The position numbers and the translations under genes are program-made. DNA of 64,000 nucleotides. Origin: Chloropicon primus. Its lineage: Eukaryota; Chlorophyta; Chloropicophyceae; Chloropicales; Chloropicaceae. The stretch is taken from contig CP060767.1 of NCBI GenBank assembly GCA_023205875.1, positions 1 to 64,000 of the forward strand, in the 5' to 3' direction. Below the pieces are notes generated by a model, which was not told the origin of the DNA, did not search any database, and was given only the letters and a program-made list of their open reading frames with translations. Each line of letters opens with the position of its first letter. Positions within the stretch are counted from its first letter, which is position 1. This document shows, piece after piece, positions 38,006 to 47,549 of the stretch.

Positions 38006-38643
38006 CCTCTCCTTCTCCTGCCACAGCCCAGCAATGCGTCTGTCAGTGTCATTTCCTCACCGAGCCGTCATTCCTTTCACCAGAAGGCTCGTTCGAAAGA
38101 GTAAAACGTAACGCTTCCGATGGCCACGCCCTCCTTTTCTCGTTCGCGTTCGTCCTCCTCCCCTCACTCCTTCACTCACTCACCTCCTTCCCTCTCCTCT
38201 CTCACCCTTATCCACTCCGCTCAATATTGTAACCAGACGCGAGGTGAGGAGGGCGACTGGGCCAGGAGGGGGGAGGCGGCGGGAGGGAGGAGGGAGGAGG
38301 GAGGAAGGGGGTCCAGGGGATCAGGAAATTGATTCTCGTATCCTTTCCACACCTCGCTCGTTCGCGGAAGGGTTCGTGTTCGTCTTTGCTGGCGAGGATT
38401 AGAAACTTTCTGCTTGATTTTTCCTTATACATGACTGGAACAATATTCTACACTTGGGATGAGCCAGCAAGACAAAGCACGAGCCGCGAACTCCAGGGAG
38501 GAATCCTCCTCGTCCTCCTCGTCCTCCTCCACGATGTGTTTTGTTTTGGTTGTCCTCAAACGGGTTCGTGTTGTGCTGACTCTGACTTCCTTGAACGTTC
38601 TGTGTTTCCTCAACCTTCGTACTTCTCCGGGTCAATTGATGCA
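38006..38643. other. Divergent region, DEG9-like and riboflavin kinase
   Basis: The frame of the riboflavin kinase is open back to 38329, with an ATG at 38431, so part of this region may be leader or N-terminal coding. It includes CACT/TTCACT repeats (38160-38185), GGGAGG runs (38265-38308) and a CCTCGT run (38502-38532). No independent gene was seen. Confidence 0.5.
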
Positions 38644-39300
38644 ATGGCGTTGGCGTTGGCGCAACTCCGGGTAGCCTTGGGTGTTGGCTGGCTCGCCACT
38701 TCTGCCTCGGAGCTTGGCTCGTGCATGCTGAGGTGCCTTGCGGGCGTTACCGGAGTGAGGGCGGTAAGTGGGTTTGCGAGGATGGCGGCGGCAGGGGCGG
38801 GGTCGGACGAAGTTCGGGCGGTGGAGCCCCACTGGCTGCTCAAGGGGACGGTGATCCAGGGCTTTGGGAGGGGGAGCAAGGAGCTGGGCATTCCGACGGC
38901 AAACTTGGACGCCAAGTGTCTGAGCGAGGCTGGGGTGGACGACAACAACAGCAGCGGGGAAGGCGTGGTGAGCGGCATCTATTGCGGCTTTGCCTGCCTC
39001 CCCCGCGCCACCGAGGAAAGGAGCAAGGGCGTCCACCCCATGGTCATGTCGATCGGCTGGAACCCGTTTTACAAGAACAAGGAGCGCACCGTCGAGCCTT
39101 GGATTCTTCACGACTACGGCACAGATTTTCACGGCGAGGAGCTGCGGTTACTCGTTTGCTGTTACATCAGGCCCGAGCAGAACTTCACGAGTTTGGAAGC
39201 CCTGGTGGAGAGAATCCACGAGGACGCCAGGGTCACCAAGGTCACCCTGGAGAGGGAGGAGTACAAGGATCTCGCCGGCCACACCTTTTTGAGGGGCTGA
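38644..39300 (+). CDS. Riboflavin kinase, stand-alone
   Basis: A 218-residue protein from ATG at 38644. An earlier in-frame ATG at 38431 would add 71 residues of hydrophobic, Cys-rich sequence. The kinase domain has LLKGTVIQGFGRGSKELG, the ATP/Mg signature GIPTANLD, SGIYCGF, MVMSIGWNPFYKNKERTVEP and HDYGTDFHGEELRLLV, with a final helix region VERIHEDARVTKV. It phosphorylates riboflavin to FMN. In land plants the kinase is usually fused to an N-terminal HAD FMN hydrolase. No such domain precedes it here. The N-terminus may be an organelle-targeting peptide, which would decide the start. Confidence 0.92.
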   Translation: MALALAQLRVALGVGWLATSASELGSCMLRCLAGVTGVRAVSGFARMAAAGAGSDEVRAVEPHWLLKGTVIQGFGRGSKELGIPTANLDAKCLSEAGVDDNNSSGEGVVSGIYCGFACLPRATEERSKGVHPMVMSIGWNPFYKNKERTVEPWILHDYGTDFHGEELRLLVCCYIRPEQNFTSLEALVERIHEDARVTKVTLEREEYKDLAGHTFLRG

Positions 39301-39492
39301 GCGTGGCTGCTTCGTTTGCCAAGGGGAGACAGAGGAACGCGCTGCCTCCTCGAATTGTAATGTAATTCTTTGCGCGCTCCTCACCACGAGACCTCGGTGC
39401 AAACCCCTTCACAGAGTTGAGAGAGAGAGAGAGAGTGAGACTAAACAATGTATCGGACAAACACAACGCTCGTGGTGGGGTTGGTTACGCTC

Positions 39493-40416
39493 CTACTCCG
39501 GTGTTCTGTTGTTGCTGCTGTAGTGCGAGGTGACCCACTTGAGGTACTCTGGCGTGATGATGAGGAAGGATAGCAAGACCATGAGCAAGACCACGAACGC
39601 CACGAAAGCGACTTGGAAGTTCACTCTCCGCCTCTTTGCCTTTCGGTCAAAATCCCTGGCCTCCCTCACGGCTTCCCTGATCAGGTACGACAGGTCGTCC
39701 CTCTGCCCGCTCTCTTCCACCCCCTCCATGACGTACGTTCTCGAGCGGAATGCCAATCCCTCCACAAGTCCCTCCTCCTCCTCCTCCTTGGTCCTCCTCC
39801 TCGGTTCCGCCTTCCCTTCCACCCTGCGCCCCACAACCCAAACACACTGCTCCTCCTCCTCCTCCTCGTCCTCGTCTGCAGCCGTTCCCCTCGCCCTGCG
39901 CCCCACAACCCAAACACACTGCTCCTCCTCCTCCTCCTCGTCCTCGTCTGCAGCCGTTCCCCTCGCCCTGCGCCCCACAACCCAAACACACTGCTCCTCC
40001 TCCTCCTCGTCGTCGTCCTCGTCTGCAGCCGTTCCCCTCGCCCTGCGCCCCACAACCCAAACACACTGCTCCTCCTCCTCCTCGTCGTCGTCCTCGTCTG
40101 CAGCCGTTCCCCTCGCCCTGCGCCCCACAACCCAAACACACTGCTCCTCCTCCTCCTCGTCGTCGTCCTCGTCTGCAGCCGTTCCCCTCGCCCTGCGCCC
40201 CACAACCCAAACACACTCCTCCTCCTCCTCCTCCTCGTCGTCGTCCTCGTCTGCAGCCGTTCCCCTCGCCCTGCGCCCCACAACCCAAACACACTCCTCC
40301 TCCTCCTCCTCCTCGTCGTCGTCCTCGTCTGCAGCCGTTCCCCTCGCCCTGCGCCCCACAACCCAAACACACTCCTCCTCCTCCTCCTCCTCCTCGTCGT
40401 CGTCCTCGTCGTCGCC
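39493..40416 (-). CDS. Tail-anchored protein with acidic 24-26-residue repeats; 5' end unresolved
   Basis: The minus-strand frame is open from an upstream stop at 40417-40419 to the stop at 39493 but has no ATG before residue 230. The first Met lies after the repeats at 39729, which would leave only 78 residues. The repeat unit reads CVWVVGRRARGTAADED followed by a variable Asp/Glu run. The C-terminal part has a helical basic segment (LIREAVREARDFDRKAKRRR) and one membrane segment (FQVAFVAFVVLLMVLLSFLII), so it looks tail-anchored in the ER or mitochondrial outer membrane. I do not recognise the family. Repeat length changes only in whole codons, which argues for translation. The start may be in an upstream exon, at a non-AUG codon, or at 39729. 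Confidence 0.5.
   Translation of the reverse strand, partial: GDDEDDDEEEEEEEECVWVVGRRARGTAADEDDDEEEEEEECVWVVGRRARGTAADEDDDEEEEEEECVWVVGRRARGTAADEDDDEEEEEQCVWVVGRRARGTAADEDDDEEEEEQCVWVVGRRARGTAADEDDDEEEEEQCVWVVGRRARGTAADEDEEEEEEQCVWVVGRRARGTAADEDEEEEEEQCVWVVGRRVEGKAEPRRRTKEEEEEGLVEGLAFRSRTYVMEGVEESGQRDDLSYLIREAVREARDFDRKAKRRRVNFQVAFVAFVVLLMVLLSFLIITPEYLKWVTSHYSSNNRTPE
39833..40416. repeat. Codon-phased minisatellite, 8 copies of 72-78 bp
   Basis: The anchor ACAACCCAAACACA occurs at 39833, 39905, 39977, 40052, 40127, 40202, 40280 and 40358. Spacings are 72, 72, 75, 75, 75, 78 and 78 bases, that is 24, 24, 25, 25, 25, 26 and 26 codons of the minus-strand protein. The size change lies in the Asp/Glu run (CTC/GTC triplets). 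Blocks of identical variants (2, 3, 2) show local duplication. The unit has no stop on several frames of either strand, so long Pro/Ser-rich plus-strand frames are artefacts. Confidence 0.95.
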
Positions 40417-40518
40417 TCAGCCGTTACCCTCCCGCCCCGCCCTCCTCTCTCTGTGTGGTTTCCGGTTTCCCTCCAAAAGCAAAAGAGAAGAGAAGCGGCG
40501 ATCGCGATCGATCGATCG

Positions 40519-42327
40519 ATGGGAGAAGAGGAGAGGGGAGTACTGATGATGGAGGAAGGGAGCACGGGGAGGCACTACCGGACGAAGAGGCGGAGGGCCC
40601 TAGATGGAGGCTTGCTCACGCAACCAACAAGAGGGTCTTTCTCCGGAGCTGGAAAAAAGAAAGCCTTGTACAACTGCAAGTATTGTGGAAAGGATCTCAG
40701 TCACACGTTGAGAGTCAGAAGCGTGGGACCGTCGTCCGGGTCGGGGGAGGAGGAGGACAAGGGAGGATTCAAGGGAGGGGCCACGGCGGGGACGACGACG
40801 GACCTTTGTCTCGAGTGCTTCTCCGTCGGGGTGGAGCCCTGGCCGCACAAGAGGACTCACGCGTATCGTGTGGTGGAGGACCTCTCCGTTCCCATCTTTG
40901 ATCCGGAGTGGGGGTGTGACGAGGAGCTCCTGCTGCTGGAGGCGCTGGAGATCTACGGCCCGGGGAACTGGTCGGAGATCGCGGACCACGTGGGCAGGAA
41001 GGACAAGTTCGAGTGCAGGAACCACTACTTCGAGCTTTATATCAACTCCCCCAAGGCCCCTCTGCCTGTGGTGCCCACCCAAGAGCAGCTCCAGAGTCGA
41101 GTGAACAAGAGGAAGGAGGAGGAGGCCGAGGGCAAGTCCGGCCTTAAGGTCGCTTCCGGGAAGCAGGAGGAGGCCGAGTGGCAGGGCGGCGCTGGGTCTG
41201 ACACGCCCGACCAGGCCAACGACTCCGCCGGCGAGAGGAGCGTGGAGGGAAGCCCCCTGGAGGGCAAGGCTGGGAAGGGGGAGGCGCAGCAGCAAGTGGA
41301 CGCGGCCAGGGGGGAGGGGGACCCGAACACCCTCGTTTTCAAGGGCCTCAGCCCCCAGATCCGGGCGAGGGCGGAGGGCAACCAGATCGAGATCACGGGA
41401 TACAATGTCAAGAGGGACGACTTTGAGCCGGAGAACGACAACGACGCCGAGGTTGCCTTGGCCGAGCTGGAGATCAGGAACGAGGACAGCAAGGAGGAGA
41501 GGGCCTTGAAGCTGGAGATGCTCCGCATCTATCACGTCAGGCAGCGGGAGCGGTACGAGAAGAGAAAGTTCGTGCTGGACCGACACTTTCTGAACGTCAG
41601 GAAGCAGCAGCTGGTGGAAAAGAGGAGGACCAGGGAGGAGAAGGAGATACACGCTTGCATGCGGGTTTTCGCGAGGTTCCAAACTCCGGACGAGCACGAC
41701 GAGCTCGTTGGAGGCATCTGCAAGGAGCAAAGACTAAGGAAGAGGATCTCGGAGCTCAAGGAGTACAGGAAGATGGGGATCCTGACCCTTGCAGAGGCGG
41801 AGTTCTACGAGCAGGACAAGAGGCGGAGGGAGAGCGAGAGGGAGAGGGTGAAGCAGATGGAGTCCTACCTACAGCAGCGGGCGTACAAGTCCAGCAAGCA
41901 GGAGAGGGCCAACAGGTACTTCAACAGGAAGAGCTCCGTGACCGACCAGGAGGACGGGAACGGCACCTCGGTGGTCTCGGGGCCAGGTTCTTCCAGGGAG
42001 CTCCAAGGCCTGAGAATAGAGGACCCCGGCAAAACCGAAAAGATACCAAACAATCTGGCCATGGTGACGAAGCAGATGGAGCCCGCCGACCTCACCAGCA
42101 CGCCTTACCTCGACCTTCTCACCAAGGAGGAGCAAGACGTTTGCTCGTCCTTGCGCATGCTTCCCGTGCAGTACCTCTCGATAAAGACGGGCATGGTTTC
42201 CCTCAGCAAGAGCCAGGGCGGCCTTGACAAGCAGGACGCCAGGGAATTCTTCAAGGTCGACGTCTACAAGCTCAACAGAATCCACGACTACCTCGTCTCC
42301 AAGGGCGACATCACTGCTGTTGACTAA
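40519..42327 (+). CDS. ADA2: ADA2 transcriptional coactivator (ZZ-SANT-SWIRM)
   Basis: A 602-residue protein from ATG at 40519, directly after a GATC run. A ZZ zinc finger lies at about 48-105 (CKYCGKDL, then DLCLECFSVGVEPWPHKRTH), a SANT/Myb domain at about 118-170 (WGCDEELLLLEALEIYGPGN, then WSEIADHVGRKDKFECRNHY), a long charged middle with helical region RKMGILTLAEAEFYEQDKRR, and a SWIRM domain at about 520-600 (LCSSLRML-like VCSSLRMLPVQYL, NRIHDYLVSKGDI). ADA2 links the GCN5 acetyltransferase to SAGA-type complexes and stimulates nucleosomal histone H3 acetylation. It is intronless. The repeat-rich frame upstream of 40519 belongs to the antisense array and is not part of it. Confidence 0.95.
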   Translation: MGEEERGVLMMEEGSTGRHYRTKRRRALDGGLLTQPTRGSFSGAGKKKALYNCKYCGKDLSHTLRVRSVGPSSGSGEEEDKGGFKGGATAGTTTDLCLECFSVGVEPWPHKRTHAYRVVEDLSVPIFDPEWGCDEELLLLEALEIYGPGNWSEIADHVGRKDKFECRNHYFELYINSPKAPLPVVPTQEQLQSRVNKRKEEEAEGKSGLKVASGKQEEAEWQGGAGSDTPDQANDSAGERSVEGSPLEGKAGKGEAQQQVDAARGEGDPNTLVFKGLSPQIRARAEGNQIEITGYNVKRDDFEPENDNDAEVALAELEIRNEDSKEERALKLEMLRIYHVRQRERYEKRKFVLDRHFLNVRKQQLVEKRRTREEKEIHACMRVFARFQTPDEHDELVGGICKEQRLRKRISELKEYRKMGILTLAEAEFYEQDKRRRESERERVKQMESYLQQRAYKSSKQERANRYFNRKSSVTDQEDGNGTSVVSGPGSSRELQGLRIEDPGKTEKIPNNLAMVTKQMEPADLTSTPYLDLLTKEEQDVCSSLRMLPVQYLSIKTGMVSLSKSQGGLDKQDAREFFKVDVYKLNRIHDYLVSKGDITAVD

Positions 42328-42658
42328 CTAAGCAGAGTTAAAAAAAGAAAAACTTTTAGCCCTCATCATCATTCATCGTCAAATGCATCACCTTCTTCTT
42401 GTCATGTCCCTTTCGAAGGGGGAAAGGGTCAGCGTGCCCCTCCCCTCCCCTCCCTGGTCCTTGCCCCCATCACCACTCCACCCTTCCCCTTCGGAGCAGA
42501 CCAAGAGCAGCACCTGGCCTGGCTCATTATGTCTTCATATTTTTCCTTTTCCCGCCACCATTGGTCTTGGTCCTGGAGGCGTGGTGCTCGCGGCGCGGAG
42601 CACTCAGGAGAGGGCGGGACTTTCTCTAGGGGGTCAACAGACGTAAGGAGGACTCGCG
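42328..42658. other. Intergenic region, ADA2 to ATM3
   Basis: An AT-rich 3' flank (AAAAAAAGAAAAACTTTTAGCC near 42340) is followed by a pyrimidine-rich 5' flank of ATM3. No repeat or gene was seen. Both neighbours are plus strand. Confidence 0.55.
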
Positions 42659-44857
42659 ATGTCCACCATCGGACCGCTCGCACCACTCGCGTCCCGTGCA
42701 TTGCTCCACACACGACGACTCGGTCTCGGGCCAGGAGTGGCGGGAACTAGCAAAGCAGTGTTGTTCCCGATCTCGAACCCTGCCAGAGTCGCGAGTGGAG
42801 GCGAAGCTGGATCGGCGGAGTTTCCGAGGTGGTCGCAATCGTCTGGACCTTTTCCGATTTCGGGAGGCTTGAGGTCCTTCTCCTCCGCGGGAACGAAGCA
42901 AGTTGCTGGAGACGAGCTAAAGCCAAAGCAAGGTGAGGACAGTGGCGCGAGCAATGCTTCGTCGACAGGGGCTACAAGGAGCGCGGTGAGCAAGGTGAAT
43001 GATTTCGGGGAGGACACGAGCTACGCGGAAGTGATGGGGTACCTCAGTAAGTACGTTTGGCCTCACGACGACAGGGAGACTCGGAACAGGGTCGTGTTTT
43101 CCTTCGGTCTGCTCTCGGCCGGCAAGCTGTTGAACGTGCAGGTACCCTTCCTCTTCAAGGAAGCGGTGGACCAGCTCACGCAGGTGGCGGCGACGGGGAG
43201 CGATGTCGCCGCTGCATCCGCGTTGGATCCTTCCCACCTGGTTCTCCTTGGAGCGGGCGTGGGCACGCCCGCGGTGATGCTGGCCAGCTACGGCATGGTG
43301 AGGGCCACCGCTTCCTTTTGTAACGAGTACAAGAACGCGATCTTCGCCAAAGTCGCTCAAAGGGTGCTGAAGAATGTTGCGAGTCAGGTGTTCAGGCATC
43401 TCCACGAGCTCGACATCAGTTATCACTTGACGAGGCAAACGGGTGCGATCAGCAGGCTGGTGGACAGGGGCACGAGGGGAATCAATTTTGTCTTCTCCTC
43501 CCTAGTGTTCAATGTCGTGCCGACCGCGCTGGAGGTGAGCTTGGTCGGCACGGCCCTGGCGTACAAGTGCGGCCCGGAGTTTGCCTACCTTACCTTTGGA
43601 ACCATCGGTTGCTACACGGCCTTTACCATAGCGACGACCCAGTGGCGCATCCAATTCCGGAAGCAGATGAACAAGAGTGACAACGAGGGGGCGAACGTCG
43701 CTCTCGACTCTTTGATCAATTACGAGACGGTCAAGTACTTTGGGAACGAGAGCTACGAGGCGAGCAAGTACGGCAAGTGCCTGACACAGTACGAGGGGGC
43801 GGCGGTGAAGGTGCAGCAGAGCTTGGGATTCCTGAATTTTGGGCAGAACTTGATCTTCTCGACGGCCCTTTCGACGGCCATGCTGATGTCTGCCCAGGGC
43901 ATTTACAACGGGACGTCGACTGTGGGAGACCTCGTGCTGGTGAATGGCCTGCTCTTTCAGCTCTCCTTGCCTCTGAACTTTCTTGGGACGGTCTACCGCG
44001 AGATCAGGCAGAGCATGATTGACATGGGCAACATGTTCTCACTCTTGAAGGAGGAGCCATCCGTTTTCGATCGCCCGGGTGCCGTGGACGTGCCCCTCAG
44101 CATCGTGGACGGAAAGCCCGCACCCCTCAAGGTCGCTTTCGAGGACGTGACTTTCTCCTATCCGAACACAAACGAGAGGACAATTTTGGATCACGTGAGC
44201 TTCTCGGTGGATGCGGGGAAGAGCCTGGCGATCGTTGGATCGAGTGGCAGTGGCAAGAGCACGATTTTGAGGCTGCTGTTTCGGTTCTACGATCCTGCTG
44301 GGGGCCGAGTCAAGATCAGCGGGACAGACGTCACGGATCTCAAGCTGGTGGACTTTAGGAAAAAGGTTGGGGTTGTCCCGCAAGACGTCGTTCTGTTCAA
44401 CGACACCATTTACAACAACATTGCTTACGGGAACCTGGAGCGGTCAAGGGAGGACATCTTGGAAGCCGCGAAGCTGGCCGAAATCCACGACTCGATCATG
44501 GGGATGCCAAATAGGTACGACACCATGGTCGGGGAGAGGGGCCTCACCTTGTCTGGGGGTGAGAAGCAAAGGGTAGCCATCGCAAGGGCGCTGCTCAAGG
44601 ACCCGCAGATTCTGCTCTTTGACGAGATAACTTCCGCTCTGGACTCAGAGACGGAGTCTAAGATCATTGACGCGGTCAACAAGCTGTCAAGGGGAAAGAC
44701 GACCATCTACATCGCTCACCGACTGTCCACGGCGTCGTCTTGCGACAAGATTCTGGTGCTGGACGGCGGCCGGGTGGCGGAATACGGGACTCACGAGGAG
44801 TTGGTCGGAAAGAAGGGCGGGAAATACGCAGGGATGTGGCAACTCCAAGGCCACTAG
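42659..44857 (+). CDS. ATM3: Mitochondrial half ABC transporter, ATM1/ABCB7 family
   Basis: A 732-residue protein from ATG at 42659 with an Arg/Ser-rich mitochondrial presequence (MSTIGPLAPLASRALLHTRR). The transmembrane domain (about 120-440) carries ATM signatures such as LNVQVPFLFKEAVDQL, ISYHLTRQTGAISRLVDRGT and SLINYETVKYFGNE. The nucleotide-binding domain has Walker A GSSGSGKST (about 525), the Q-loop near GVVPQDVVLFNDT, the signature LSGGEKQRVAIARAL and Walker B ILLFDEITSALD, then the H-loop IAHRLST. It exports a glutathione-linked sulfur or Fe-S precursor from the mitochondrial matrix for cytosolic Fe-S assembly. It is full length and intronless, convergent with the EF-hand gene at 97 bases. 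Confidence 0.97.
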   Translation: MSTIGPLAPLASRALLHTRRLGLGPGVAGTSKAVLFPISNPARVASGGEAGSAEFPRWSQSSGPFPISGGLRSFSSAGTKQVAGDELKPKQGEDSGASNASSTGATRSAVSKVNDFGEDTSYAEVMGYLSKYVWPHDDRETRNRVVFSFGLLSAGKLLNVQVPFLFKEAVDQLTQVAATGSDVAAASALDPSHLVLLGAGVGTPAVMLASYGMVRATASFCNEYKNAIFAKVAQRVLKNVASQVFRHLHELDISYHLTRQTGAISRLVDRGTRGINFVFSSLVFNVVPTALEVSLVGTALAYKCGPEFAYLTFGTIGCYTAFTIATTQWRIQFRKQMNKSDNEGANVALDSLINYETVKYFGNESYEASKYGKCLTQYEGAAVKVQQSLGFLNFGQNLIFSTALSTAMLMSAQGIYNGTSTVGDLVLVNGLLFQLSLPLNFLGTVYREIRQSMIDMGNMFSLLKEEPSVFDRPGAVDVPLSIVDGKPAPLKVAFEDVTFSYPNTNERTILDHVSFSVDAGKSLAIVGSSGSGKSTILRLLFRFYDPAGGRVKISGTDVTDLKLVDFRKKVGVVPQDVVLFNDTIYNNIAYGNLERSREDILEAAKLAEIHDSIMGMPNRYDTMVGERGLTLSGGEKQRVAIARALLKDPQILLFDEITSALDSETESKIIDAVNKLSRGKTTIYIAHRLSTASSCDKILVLDGGRVAEYGTHEELVGKKGGKYAGMWQLQGH

Positions 44858-44954
44858 TCTAGGAGGATGGGGAGGTGTATTTTCGTATATCCAATTGTCT
44901 AGTAATTCGTCTTACACATCCAATTGTCTTACACATCATGGCGCAGACTGTTTT

Positions 44955-47549
44955 TCACTCCAAGCTCTCGATCGCTGAAAGGAAGGAGTGGTAGTTCACA
45001 TCATCATCGTCATTGATCCCCAACACCTTCATTAAGCGAGAGTATTCGAAGTCGGAGAGGTGGCAGCCAGCAATCCGGATGGCCATCCTGAACTTGCTCG
45101 AACTAAGAATGCCGCACCGAAGAGGGTCAAAGGCAAAGAAATGCTTCAAGGAAGTGAACCCAGGCCTGTCGGGCCACATGTTCGCGACCCTCTCCAAGAT
45201 GTCTTCCTTGGCCTTGGGAGTGTCGTCCTTCTCATCCTCGTCCTCTTCGAATACCATCTGGCTCCCCCTCGCGTAGGAATCCTTCATCGGGGTGAGGGTG
45301 TTATATCGCAGCTCGACCAGTCGCAAGGTCTCGAGGAAATCCATGTAGTCCACCATGTTGTCCTTGAAGCAGTCCATCCTCCTCTTCAGCTCGCTGACGT
45401 TGTCGTCAGTGAGTGTCCAACCCAGCCTCATCACTACTTCCCTGAAGTCGCCCTCGCTGACAAACCCGACGCGGTCGTCCTTGCCCTTCACCTGCATGCT
45501 CGCCCTGGACTTGCAGGACGCGAACAAGCGAGGCGCCGCCGAGAACCCGATCTTCTCTTCTATCTTCTGGGAGATCTGGTAAATCAGGTCGTCCTTCTGC
45601 ACCGCGAGGACCATCCCGTACTCGGTCTTTTGTATCTCCGCGCCTTTTGCCTTTTTGGAGATATCCTTCAGGTCCAGCCTGTTCCTGAGAGCCCCCTCCA
45701 CTTCTACAAGCTTTGCTATCTCCATGTAATCAACTTCTCCCGTCCCGTCCACGTCGATCTCGTTCATCACCTCCTGCAGCACGCGTGGTTTGAGCTGCCA
45801 ACCCAGCGACTCGATGCACATCCTGAGCTCCTCAAACCCAAGCTTACCGTCGTGGTCCCTGTCGTACTTTCTGAAAATATCCCTCGTCGACTTCCCCTTG
45901 GCTTGCATCTTGAGAGAGAGCTGCCAGATGAACTCGGACGCTTGCTTCGAGATGGCGCTGGTCTTCAAGTTCCTCCTGTAGTTCGAGATAGGGGAGGGCT
46001 GCCAGGCCTCGTGCAGCTTGATCTTGTTCGTCCGGTGATCGAAATTCAGCACGCACGTCACAAACTCGTTGTGGTCCAGCTTACCCGTCTTCTGGGGGTC
46101 GAACTCCTCCATCAAGTTCTCGAAGTCGTCGTCCGAGAGGTCAAGGTTCAAGATATCCCTAATGACGTTCCTGACCGCCTTGGTCGAGATCAAGTTGTCG
46201 TGGTTGTGGTCGCAGCCCCTGAAGGCCATCATCAACCCGTTCTTCTTCACCTCCGCCCTCTCCGCGACCTTCTTCAGCACCCTTGGGATCCTCCTCGCGG
46301 CTATCCTCGCCTCCTCCTCTTCCATGGTGAGCTCAGAGCCCGTGGACTGACCCGCGTAGTGGGCAGGGTTCACCAAGCGAGCGAACTCCACGTAATTGAT
46401 GAACCCCGTGTTGTTCTTGTCGAACTGCAGCATGAGCTGGTTGAACTCGTCGTCCTTGATGTCGATCCCAAACACAATCTTCAGGCCTTTCCTGAACTCC
46501 CTCTTGTTCAGCATGTGGGTCGGAGCGTGACTGAGCCTGCGGAAGACGTTCCTCACGAAGTTCCCGTTCTTTCCCTTGGCCTCGGCCTTCATCGCGAGCT
46601 GCCAAAGCAGGTCGTTCTTGGGCACGATGTAGGCATTGTGCTCCTTGATCATGGCGTCCGGGTCGGCTTCTATGCCGTAAGGCCTCTGAATGGCGCCGCC
46701 CGTATGCGTCACCTTCTTCTTTCTGTGCGGCAGGGCGACCATCACCCCGTCCTCGACCACCAGGGGGCGAATGGACTTGCAGCTCGGGTCAATCACCGAG
46801 GCGAAGTGGGTGTAATCTATCTTCTCAGTCTTCCTGGGGTCGAACCTCGAGAACAACTCAGCCAGGACCTCGTCGCCGAGGTGGAACCCGAGCTCCTGGA
46901 GACCTCTGTCGAACTCCCCTTTTGTGATGAACCCGTCTCTGTTGCCATCCATGGAGCGGAAGGTCTTGAGCGCCGTGAATTGGGTCCGCTTCTGCTCGAT
47001 CTTCCTCGCGATTTGGCACAGGATGTCGGACTTTGGAAGGCGGTAGATGTCTCTCAAGTCCCTCCCCGCGTCGTTGGTGCCCAGGTAATCGTTCGGATCG
47101 TAGTGCCCGCTGTACTCCCCGGCCATGCCCTCGAAGGCCACTGCTGTCGCGGGATTCTCCGCCCTGAACCTGCTCTTGCTCTCGATGTCATCGTAACTGA
47201 TCGGCTTCGTCCTGGAACCGCCGAGGTGGGTCACGAGGTTGTGCAGCTCCACGGACTCGAGGTCGACCCCCAAGTAAGAGCACGCCTCCTTCAGCTCCCC
47301 CTCCTGGAGAAGGCCGTCCAAGTCCTCGTCGAAACTTCGGAAGAGCTTCCTTATGTCGAGACTCCTCGACTCTGCCTTCTGGCAAATGATCCAGCACAAG
47401 TGGGCCGCGGTGGCCTCGTCATAACTCCCGGCGTCGTAGTCTCTTGGGGACCCATCCCCAGGCGTACTGCTCGCCTCCTCGTGCAGCTCGGAGAAGTGAC
47501 TCTCCAGCTTCCTCCTCTGCTCGGGCGTGAAGTAAGGCGTGCGCGTCAT
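44955..47549 (-). CDS. Multi-EF-hand calcium-binding protein
   Basis: An 864-residue protein from ATG at 47549 (MTRTPYFTPEQ). EF-hand-like units occur in pairs along the whole length. Good calcium loops include DEDLDGLLQEGE, DGNRDGFITKGE, DKNNTGFINYVE, DRDHDGKLGFEE and DVDGTGEVDYME. Others have lost acidic positions (DPRKTEKIDYTH, DPLRCGILSSSK) and may be structural only. I count about 10-12 units. Between pairs a motif recurs (LLWQLAMKAEAKGKN, FIWQLSLKMQAKGKS, LIYQISQKIEEKIG, ILCQIARKIEQKR), so the protein is built from five repeats of a linker helix plus EF pair. There is no membrane segment or signal peptide. The role is unknown. Similar long EF arrays occur in flagellate algae and other protists. 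Confidence 0.88.
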   Translation of the reverse strand: MTRTPYFTPEQRRKLESHFSELHEEASSTPGDGSPRDYDAGSYDEATAAHLCWIICQKAESRSLDIRKLFRSFDEDLDGLLQEGELKEACSYLGVDLESVELHNLVTHLGGSRTKPISYDDIESKSRFRAENPATAVAFEGMAGEYSGHYDPNDYLGTNDAGRDLRDIYRLPKSDILCQIARKIEQKRTQFTALKTFRSMDGNRDGFITKGEFDRGLQELGFHLGDEVLAELFSRFDPRKTEKIDYTHFASVIDPSCKSIRPLVVEDGVMVALPHRKKKVTHTGGAIQRPYGIEADPDAMIKEHNAYIVPKNDLLWQLAMKAEAKGKNGNFVRNVFRRLSHAPTHMLNKREFRKGLKIVFGIDIKDDEFNQLMLQFDKNNTGFINYVEFARLVNPAHYAGQSTGSELTMEEEEARIAARRIPRVLKKVAERAEVKKNGLMMAFRGCDHNHDNLISTKAVRNVIRDILNLDLSDDDFENLMEEFDPQKTGKLDHNEFVTCVLNFDHRTNKIKLHEAWQPSPISNYRRNLKTSAISKQASEFIWQLSLKMQAKGKSTRDIFRKYDRDHDGKLGFEELRMCIESLGWQLKPRVLQEVMNEIDVDGTGEVDYMEIAKLVEVEGALRNRLDLKDISKKAKGAEIQKTEYGMVLAVQKDDLIYQISQKIEEKIGFSAAPRLFASCKSRASMQVKGKDDRVGFVSEGDFREVVMRLGWTLTDDNVSELKRRMDCFKDNMVDYMDFLETLRLVELRYNTLTPMKDSYARGSQMVFEEDEDEKDDTPKAKEDILERVANMWPDRPGFTSLKHFFAFDPLRCGILSSSKFRMAIRIAGCHLSDFEYSRLMKVLGINDDDDVNYHSFLSAIESLE

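Noticed and set aside
39613-40518. Pro/Ser-rich plus-strand frame fused upstream of ADA2
   Set aside because: It is the reverse reading of the codon-phased array. ADA2 has its own ATG at 40519 right before the conserved ZZ region.
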